From: Endomicrobium sp.
Lineage (GTDB): Bacteria > Elusimicrobiota > Endomicrobiia > Endomicrobiales > Endomicrobiaceae
Assembly (NCBI GenBank): GCA_031290575.1
Contig: JAITNH010000003.1
Span: 62,001 to 126,000 of the forward strand
Direction of reading: 5' to 3'
DNA length: 64,000 nucleotides
Position numbers and translations under genes: made by a program. Within the stretch, counting starts at the first letter, position 1; each line of letters begins with the position of its first letter. Under the pieces are notes generated by a model that was not told where the DNA came from, ran no database searches, and worked only from the letters and a program-made list of their open reading frames with translations. Shown one piece after another: positions 54,832 through 64,000 of the stretch.

Positions 54832-56184
54832 ATGAGCAATTCGGTTTATGATTTATGGCAAAAAGTTGTTGATAATCTTAAAATATCTATTACTACTGAA
54901 ACTTATAATCTATGGATTTCCCCTATAAAACCATTAGCTTTTGAAAACAATGTTTTTATTTTAGAAGTTCCAAATATTTACTTTTCGCAATGGATAACAA
55001 AAAATCAACAAAAAAACATAGAGAATATTTTATCTGATTTTTGTGGACAGCGTATATCTCTAAAACTAAAAGCACAACAAGACATATCAATAATAATAAA
55101 AAAAGTTGAAGATACCCCAGAACATATAGACTTACCTTCACAAATAATTCAAAAAGATCAGATAAACCCTAAATATATTTTTTCAGGGTTTGTTATAGGA
55201 ACTTCAAATAGATTTGCACATGGCTGTGCTGAATCGGTGGCAAAAAACCCTGGTAAGCAATTTAATCCTTTATTTATGTATGGTGGAGTGGGACTTGGCA
55301 AAACGCATTTGCTTCATGCCATAGGCAACCATATAAAACAAACTACCCCAAATTTGAAAGTCCTTTACGTTACTTGCGAAAAATTTGTTACTGAATTCAT
55401 AGAATCAATTCGTTTTGATAAAACATCATTTTTTAAAAATAAATACAGGAGTTTAGATTGTTTGTTAATTGATGATATACAATTCTTGGTAGGCAAAGAA
55501 AGCTCTCAAGAAGAATTTTTTCACATGTTTAATACATTGTTTAATTCAAAAAAGCAAGTTGTTATTTCATCTGATAGACCTCCAAAAGAACTTGAAGGTG
55601 TAGAAGAAAGACTTATCTCGAGATTTGAATGGGGGATTATAACAGATATACAGCCACCAGATTTAGAAACAAGAATAGCAATCTTGCGTAAAAAAGCCGA
55701 AGAGGAAAAAATATACGTTCCGGATAATGTTATTTTACATATAGCTACACAAGTTAAATCAAACATAAGACAACTTGAAGGCTCGCTTTTAAGAGTAACT
55801 GCGTTTTCTTTATTTACTGGTACTCCATTAATTGTTGATTCCGTCCAAAAAATGCTCAAAGATATTATTAAAACAGATGAATCTAAACATATAACTATTG
55901 AAATCATACAAAAAACTGTAGCCGATGATTTCAATATTGATACAAGAGATATGAAATCTAAACGTAGAACAGATGTTATTGCCTTTCCAAGACAAATTGC
56001 AATGTATCTAGCTAGAACACTAACTGATGAATTTTCCACAAATGCTATAGGCACTGCATTTGGAGGAAGAGATCACTCCACAGTTATGCATGCTTGCAAT
56101 AAAATAAAAGAAAAGATGAACTCTGATCCATATTTTAACGCTAAACTTAATCAAATCATTAAAAAAATACGCAATGCCAATTAA
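54832..56184 (+). CDS. dnaA: Chromosomal replication initiator protein DnaA
   Basis: DnaA binds DnaA boxes and unwinds the origin. The 450-residue protein has an N-terminal DnaB/DiaA-interaction domain (LWQKVVDNLK...TYNLWISPI), Walker A GGVGLGKTHLLHAIG, Walker B LLIDDIQFL, ISRFEWG (sensor/arginine-finger region) and the C-terminal DNA-binding DHSTVMHACNKI. GGGGATAAC precedes the ATG at 54832. Gene order rsmA-dnaA-oriC-dnaN-dciA-gyrB-gyrA. Confidence 0.97.
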   Translation: MSNSVYDLWQKVVDNLKISITTETYNLWISPIKPLAFENNVFILEVPNIYFSQWITKNQQKNIENILSDFCGQRISLKLKAQQDISIIIKKVEDTPEHIDLPSQIIQKDQINPKYIFSGFVIGTSNRFAHGCAESVAKNPGKQFNPLFMYGGVGLGKTHLLHAIGNHIKQTTPNLKVLYVTCEKFVTEFIESIRFDKTSFFKNKYRSLDCLLIDDIQFLVGKESSQEEFFHMFNTLFNSKKQVVISSDRPPKELEGVEERLISRFEWGIITDIQPPDLETRIAILRKKAEEEKIYVPDNVILHIATQVKSNIRQLEGSLLRVTAFSLFTGTPLIVDSVQKMLKDIIKTDESKHITIEIIQKTVADDFNIDTRDMKSKRRTDVIAFPRQIAMYLARTLTDEFSTNAIGTAFGGRDHSTVMHACNKIKEKMNSDPYFNAKLNQIIKKIRNAN

Positions 56185-56663
56185 TAATTAATTTATTGAT
56201 TAAAATTTTATAAACTAAAATCAGAATGCATAGAAGCAATGTTATTCTACTCATCTACTCATAAGTTGAATTCATTACTAAATTTGACTATTATTTATTG
56301 TTAACATTGTTTTCACAATATAACGCAATAACCAGCAGAAGTTTATGAAGAGCATATTCTAATAAATTTAAATATGATATTTACATAAAAACAAATTACA
56401 TTCTACAACAAAAAATTTTTATAAAACATCAGTGTATCAAGTTTGTGTATAAATACTATATAATAGTATGCATAACATGTGAATTTTTGTATAATGATGT
56501 TTCCTGGTTATAGTATGGATAACTTTATTGTTTTATCAACATAATTATAATCGTCGTTTTTTTTAAATTTTGCTTAATAAACAAGTTATTTTAATGATCT
56601 TGAAGATTTATCAACAATATACAAAATACTATTATTACAAATATTATTCCAAAAGGAAAACAA
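56185..56663. other. Putative replication origin (oriC), dnaA-dnaN spacer
   Basis: The 479-bp spacer holds four 9-mers with one mismatch to the DnaA box: TGTGTATAA 56445-56453, TATGGATAA 56514-56522, TTATCAACA 56533-56541 and 56608-56616; much of it is very AT-rich and could serve as the unwinding element. The plus strand is balanced at 56341-56400 (5 G, 5 C) and G-rich at 56461-56520 (12 G, 4 C), so the skew flips inside it. C exceeds G to the left (for example 53761-53820: 8 C, 4 G) and G exceeds C to the right. All support an origin near 56.4 kb. Confidence 0.75.
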
Positions 56664-57785
56664 ATGAGAGTAATTTGTGAAAAAGAGGAACTAATTAAAG
56701 GTATACAGATCGTGTTACCAGTAACATCATCTAAAAGTACCTTGCCCGTATTATCAAACATTTTATTTGAAACCAATATTGACAAAATCAAACTATCCTC
56801 TACAGATTTAGAAATAGCTGTAAAATGTTGTATTAAGGGTGAAATAATAGAAGATGGAGGAATAACTGTACCTGCAAAAAAGTTCGCAGATGTCATTAAG
56901 GAATTATCAACAAAAGACGAAATAGAAATAAATTCCGATGAAACAAATCAAATTAACATTAAATCCGGAAAATCAAAATTCAATCTTATGGGAATTTCGT
57001 ATACAGAATATCCCATAATACCGGAAATTCCTAAAAAAGAGAGCTTTGCTATTAAAAGAAATCTTTTTATTTCAATGCTAAAGAAAACTATTTTTGCAGT
57101 TTCTAAAGATACTCAAAGATATGTTTTAAATGGCACATATTTCATTGTAGAAAATGGTCAACTTAAAATGGTGGCTACTGATGGCAGAAGGCTCGCTTAT
57201 ATTACTACAAATCAGATACAAACCCAGATGTTCGGAAAAGCAATAGTTCCTAATAAAGCAATAAGCGATATATTAAGATTACTTTCCACAGAGTTGAAAT
57301 CTGAAATTATAAAAATAGGAATTACAGATAATAAACTGGCTATAGAAATGGAGGAAATTATCTTTACTTCAACGCTTATAGAGGGAACATTTCCAAATTA
57401 TGAACAGGTAATACCTAGAACATTAAGCTCTAAAGTAAAACTAAATGTTAAAAATACACTTTCGGCTGTTAAACAAATGGCCATTTTAACAGTAGATAAA
57501 CTTTCATTAGAAGGCTCTGCGGTAATAAAATTTTGCTTTAAATCAAACCTTTTAAAAATTTCTGCTTCAACATCAGGGGTTGGTTTTGGAGAAGTTGAGC
57601 TTGAGACAAATTATGAGGGCGAACCAATTGAAATTAGTTTTAATCCAAGCTTTATTAAAGACGTATTGCAAAATATAAATGAAGATTTTGCAATTTTTGA
57701 ATTTAAAAATTCTTTAAATCCTACAATAATAGTTCCTGAAAAAAATAAAGATTATGTTTGTGTTGTAATGCCAATGAGGATCTAA
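56664..57785 (+). CDS. dnaN: DNA polymerase III beta sliding clamp
   Basis: The processivity clamp that DnaE and MutS-type proteins bind. The 373-residue protein shows MRVICEKEELIKGIQIV, VLSNILFE, STDLEIAVK, MVATDGRRLAYI and the C-terminal VVMPMRI. AAAAGGAAAA precedes the ATG. First gene right of the putative origin; three bases separate it from the dciA-like gene. Confidence 0.96.
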   Translation: MRVICEKEELIKGIQIVLPVTSSKSTLPVLSNILFETNIDKIKLSSTDLEIAVKCCIKGEIIEDGGITVPAKKFADVIKELSTKDEIEINSDETNQINIKSGKSKFNLMGISYTEYPIIPEIPKKESFAIKRNLFISMLKKTIFAVSKDTQRYVLNGTYFIVENGQLKMVATDGRRLAYITTNQIQTQMFGKAIVPNKAISDILRLLSTELKSEIIKIGITDNKLAIEMEEIIFTSTLIEGTFPNYEQVIPRTLSSKVKLNVKNTLSAVKQMAILTVDKLSLEGSAVIKFCFKSNLLKISASTSGVGFGEVELETNYEGEPIEISFNPSFIKDVLQNINEDFAIFEFKNSLNPTIIVPEKNKDYVCVVMPMRI

Positions 57786-57788
57786 ATT

Positions 57789-58061
57789 ATGGCTTGGAAT
57801 CATGCTAGCAAAATAATCGAAATGTTAAGAAAACAACTTGGTTTGGATTCGGAACTTTTTACTATAGAAAAAATCTGGGATAAAGAAGTTGGTATAGATG
57901 GTATTAAAATAGTTGGCTATAAAAATGGTACAATTTTTACGAGAACAGAAAGTTCTGTGGCATGTTGTGAGCTTATTATACGTAAAGATGGTATAATAAA
58001 AAGATTAAATCAGTATATTGGTAATATAAAAATAAAAAATATAAAAGTTAAAATAGGGTAA
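57789..58061 (+). CDS. dciA: DciA-like (DUF721) protein
   Basis: A 90-residue protein matching the short DUF721/DciA module, the bacterial replicative-helicase operator: W3 at the start, IWDKEVGID, KNGTIFTRTESSVACCELIIRKDGIIKRLN and a C-terminal NIKIKNIKVKIG. It sits three bases after dnaN and 40 bases before gyrB, a position that in many bacteria holds recF and/or dciA. recF is absent here. The family match is by pattern, and the N-terminal half is diverged. Confidence 0.72.
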   Translation: MAWNHASKIIEMLRKQLGLDSELFTIEKIWDKEVGIDGIKIVGYKNGTIFTRTESSVACCELIIRKDGIIKRLNQYIGNIKIKNIKVKIG

Positions 58062-58086
58062 TTTATATTCAAGTAAAATGTAATAA

Positions 58087-60603
<2,517 letters not shown>

Positions 60604-62023
60604 AACAGAACCTTAGAGTAGATAAGTATAAAATGACAACAAAGAACCATGTTGTACAATTTAAAATATAAATGAAATAAAAATAGTAATTTTCTCTTAC
60701 GATTCAATGCGATATTAGTGGCATCAATTTTATTTTTGCGAATTTTGCTGAAAATGATTTCATTATTTCTGTAGTGATCTTTGTAAATTGTGAATAATAC
60801 TAAGATTAGTTGGATGTTGTTAAAAAATATATATGTTTTGGTGTCGATAGTTTTTTTAGATTTTGTAAAATAGGAAACAAAAATAAATTTTTTCATAGAA
60901 AAAATGTTACTAAATTATGATTATGATGAAATTTCTATATCGTCTCTGCTACCTGGATTCGATACTAAATAGAAAACTATTGTAAATGGTATACAACCAA
61001 GGTAGCTATGGTAGGGGCTGTTGTTGATATTTCTGATAAATATTATAATTAGCTTCATTATTCCCCCAACTGTTTTTTAATAGAATAATTGTGATATCAA
61101 TTTGGCTTTAACAATCAAATTATGATTTGTAAGAAAGCTAGTATCGGTTTGTCATAGCACTTATATATTTGACATTCATTATTATGTGTTAGATTTTGAT
61201 TTGACTCAAGTATGAAAATGAAGGATGATGTTTTGTGCTAATATTTTGTAAATCTTTTTTTTGCATTCAATAAGTATACAACAAACAAATACAGAAAATA
61301 AACGTTTTAGTTGCAATATAAAATTTATAAGAACTTAATAGCTAAATATACGATGATACGTTGTGCTGAATAATTATTTCAATAATAATTTAGAGATTAG
61401 CCTAACATTTAAATTATTTTGAAAATCTATAGTTGATGTTAATGTTGTATCCACTTTTCACAACAGAATGTCAATAAATTTGTTAGTTTTTTTGTTCTCT
61501 ATAAGATGTATTATGCGGTTAGTTTTAGTACATAAAAAAGATATGTTTATTAAGTTAATTACGAAGTATAGGAAGAGTAATATAGATTTAAAAAAACGCA
61601 ATGTAAAATCATAAGTTTATTTTTTATGGCTATATAATTTGATTAATCAGATAAAATTTATAAAGAAAAGTGTAAAAATCTATATATTATTGAGGAGTTT
61701 AGATTACAATTTCTATACTGTTTAATGCTAATAAATAACGTAAGCAAATAAAGAATTCAGAATTCACCGATTCGAAATATAATTAAAATTTGTAACAGAG
61801 TAGGATAGAGAAAACGATGATGAGAGAGTAGTTAAAGCTTTCAAATAGGATTTAGAAACAATAAACAAAATAGTAAGAATTTGCTGTATCTAACTAAAAT
61901 AATGATTTTATATAAACTGTTATAATATGCATAAACTGGATATGAACTGTATAAATAAGTACTATTAAAATTTGATGTGTATAGAAAAATAAATCTAGGT
62001 TATAAAATTAAGAGGTTAATACG
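60604..62023. other. 1.4-kb gene-free spacer between gyrB and gyrA
   Basis: No intact gene on either strand. Strongly G-over-C on the plus strand (for example 61801-61860: 15 G, 4 C). Short protein-like stretches occur on the plus strand, such as MLLNYDYDEISI near 60905, KVAMVGAVVDISDKY near 61000 and ENDDERVVKAFK near 61810, each cut by stops; these could be remains of one or more dead genes. The gyrA SD (AAGAGG) is at its end. No recF-like sequence was recognisable. Confidence 0.45.
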
Positions 62024-64000
62024 ATGTCGAATAAAAATGAAGCAAAAAACGAACAGGCAATATTGTCCGGGAGCGTTGTTTCCAGAAATATTGCAGATGA
62101 AATGAAAATATCTTACATTGATTACGCTATGAGTGTAATTATTGGCAGAGCCTTGCCTGATATACGCGACGGTTTAAAACCTGTACATAGAAGAATACTT
62201 TATGCAATGAAAGAAATGAATCTAAGGCATAATATGGCATATAAAAAATCTGCAAGAATTGTTGGAAATGTCCTCGGCAAATATCATCCGCATGGTGATT
62301 TGGCAGTTTATAGTGCTATGGTTAGAATGGTACAGAGTTTCTCTTTAAGATATCCAATGATTGATGGACAAGGAAACTTTGGTAGTATAGATGGTGATTT
62401 TGCAGCGGCTATGCGTTATACAGAAGTAAGAATGAGTCAGATTACAGATGAAATGCTTGCAGATTTGGATAAAGATACTGTTGATTTTGTGCCCAATTAT
62501 GACGGCTCTTTAAAAGAACCAGTAATATTGCCCACAAGGCTTCCAAGTCTTTTGATTAACGGTTCATCGGGTATTGCTGTAGGTATGGCTACAAATATTC
62601 CTACACATAATCTCGGAGAGATTTGTGATGCTTTAATGGCCTTAATAGATAACAGCCAATTGCCTGTTTCTGAACTTGCTAAGTTTATTAAAGGACCGGA
62701 TTTTCCTACTGGTGCAATAATTTTAGGCGGTAGTGGTATTAGGGATTATATGATAAATGGTAGGGGTTCTATAAAGATTAGAGCCAAAATCGAGATAGAA
62801 GAAATAAAAGGTGGTAAAGAAATTATTTTAGTGAATGAAATTCCTTATCAGGTAAACAAAGTTAGTCTTATAACCTCTATTGTAGATTTGGTAAAAAGTA
62901 AAAGAATTATTGGAATTTCCGATTTACGTGATGAGTCGGATCGTGATGGTATAAGGATAGTAATTGAGATTAAAAAAGATGCCCAGGCACAGGTTGTTCT
63001 AAACCAATTATATAAGCACACGCAATTACAATCATCTTTTGGTGTTATAATGCTTGCTATTGTAGATAATAGGCCTAAAGTTATGGGTATGAAAGAAATT
63101 TTAATGCATCATATTAATCATAGAAAAATTGTTATTATGAGAAGAACTAAATTTGATTTAAAAAAAGCGGAGGCAAGAGCACATATTTTAGAAGGGTTAA
63201 AAATAGCTATAGATTATATCGATACTATCATTAGAATAATGAAAGAATCTAATAATGAAGAGACAGCACGTGTAACGTTGATATCAAGATTTGCTTTAAC
63301 CAAAATACAAGCAGAAGCTATTTTAGAAATGAAAATTCGTCAATTAACTGGATTGAAGAAAAAAGAAATATATGACGAGCATACAGAAATAGTAGAACTT
63401 GTTAAAAAATTTCATTCCATACTGTCAGATTCGGAAAAAATTTTAGCTATAATTAAAGATGAGATCGTTGAAATAAAGAAGAAATATAATAATAAGAGAA
63501 AGACACAAATTCAACTAGATGAGATTGATTTTAATGTTGAAGATTTAATTCAAGAAGAAGAGGTTGCCATAACGATGTCTCATACGGGGTATATTAAACG
63601 TATATCGCTTGACACTTATAAAGCACAACATAGAGGTGGTCGTGGAATAGCCGGGATGAATACGAAAGAAGAGGATTTCGTTGAAGATATGTTTATTACA
63701 AGTTCTCATGCATATATGTTATTCTTTACAACGCGTGGAAGATTGTATTGGATGCGAGTTTATGAAATACCGGAGTGTGTAAGAACATCAAAAGGAAAAG
63801 CAATAGTTAATCTTTTACAATTGCAAACAACAGAGGAGAAAATTACTGCCGCGATTCCAATAAGATCCTTGAATTCAAAAGATATTAAAAATGAGTGCCT
63901 ACTTATGTGTACAAGAAAAGGTACAATTAAGAAAATTGCTCTTAATGAATTTAGCAACACAAGAAAAGTCGGTATAAGAGCAATTAAACTTAAAGATGGT
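62024..64000 (+). CDS. gyrA: DNA gyrase subunit A, C-terminus cut by window edge
   Basis: GyrA holds the breakage-reunion site of gyrase. 659 residues are visible: [30 protein letters not shown], the gate motif [14 protein letters not shown], and the catalytic tyrosine at position 132 in AAMRYTE, then the coiled-coil arm and start of the C-terminal beta-pinwheel ([10 protein letters not shown]). AAGAGGT precedes the ATG. At the quinolone-contact positions equivalent to E. coli Ser83 and Asp87 it has Leu93 and Ser97. Confidence 0.97.
   Translation, partial: MSNKNEAKNEQAILSGSVVSRNIADEMKISYIDYAMSVIIGRALPDIRDGLKPVHRRILYAMKEMNLRHNMAYKKSARIVGNVLGKYHPHGDLAVYSAMVRMVQSFSLRYPMIDGQGNFGSIDGDFAAAMRYTEVRMSQITDEMLADLDKDTVDFVPNYDGSLKEPVILPTRLPSLLINGSSGIAVGMATNIPTHNLGEICDALMALIDNSQLPVSELAKFIKGPDFPTGAIILGGSGIRDYMINGRGSIKIRAKIEIEEIKGGKEIILVNEIPYQVNKVSLITSIVDLVKSKRIIGISDLRDESDRDGIRIVIEIKKDAQAQVVLNQLYKHTQLQSSFGVIMLAIVDNRPKVMGMKEILMHHINHRKIVIMRRTKFDLKKAEARAHILEGLKIAIDYIDTIIRIMKESNNEETARVTLISRFALTKIQAEAILEMKIRQLTGLKKKEIYDEHTEIVELVKKFHSILSDSEKILAIIKDEIVEIKKKYNNKRKTQIQLDEIDFNVEDLIQEEEVAITMSHTGYIKRISLDTYKAQHRGGRGIAGMNTKEEDFVEDMFITSSHAYMLFFTTRGRLYWMRVYEIPECVRTSKGKAIVNLLQLQTTEEKITAAIPIRSLNSKDIKNECLLMCTRKGTIKKIALNEFSNTRKVGIRAIKLKDG

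Overview
The window is a low-GC bacterial chromosome segment carrying a putative replication origin. It has ordinary Gram-negative-type housekeeping genes, long AT-rich spacers with no readable genes, several truncated or interrupted genes, one tRNA, and no phage, insertion-sequence or CRISPR signal. This combination suggests a genome under reductive evolution, such as an obligate or semi-obligate symbiont. The gene set (complete-looking amino-acid and purine genes amid decaying spacers) fits an Endomicrobium-like (Elusimicrobia / Termite Group 1) symbiont. That taxonomic guess is inference, not something the sequence proves.

Layout. 1-5720 (minus): a purine cluster purC-purS-purL-purQ followed by purD (cut by the window edge); PurS is an unusual double-length protein. 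7030-10885 (minus): engB, a Bax-inhibitor-1 family membrane protein, cinA and thrC. 11296-16936 (minus): metF, a short MTHFR-C-terminal cysteine protein, pth (with an in-frame tandem repeat insertion), rplY, prs, glmU and a small basic protein made of two near-identical domains. 17614-19769 (minus): nitroreductase-argS; then uvrD/pcrA (plus), proB (minus), and gatC-corA-gatA plus gatB (minus). 29087-38000: DUF4416, a small exported protein, thiC with a stand-alone ThiD2, an RfaE2-type cytidylyltransferase, the glycine cleavage genes gcvH-gcvPA-gcvPB, a signal-peptide gene broken by one stop codon, a TPR protein and a PHP-domain phosphoesterase. 38409-41076 (minus): the classical rpsP-khpA-rimM-trmD-rplS-rnhB cluster, with RimM reduced to its PRC barrel. 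41557-48470: tRNA-Ser(GCU), folD with a 7-TM protein, serS and dnaE. 49560-64000 (plus): DUF116, deaD, fmdB-type zinc ribbon, mnmE, rsmA, dnaA, oriC, dnaN, dciA-like, gyrB and gyrA (cut by the window edge).

Origin. DnaA-box-like 9-mers cluster in the dnaA-dnaN spacer (56185-56663), and the plus-strand C/G balance flips there: C exceeds G to the left and G exceeds C to the right. Most genes left of the origin are on the minus strand and so co-directional with replication. The block from DUF116 to dnaA, together with folD and uvrD, is head-on.

Functionally the window links one-carbon and nitrogen metabolism (glycine cleavage, FolD, MetF, purine synthesis, PRPP synthesis by Prs) with amino-acid and cofactor genes (thrC, proB, thiC/thiD2), indirect glutaminylation or asparaginylation of tRNA (gatCAB), and cell-envelope precursors (glmU, rfaE2). 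I found no clearly new multi-gene system. The strongest unusual signals are the repeat invasion of the essential pth gene, the tandem PurS, the N-terminally deleted RimM, the stop-interrupted exported gene, a recurrent nine-C/G tract motif, and non-consensus residues in RsmA and GyrA.
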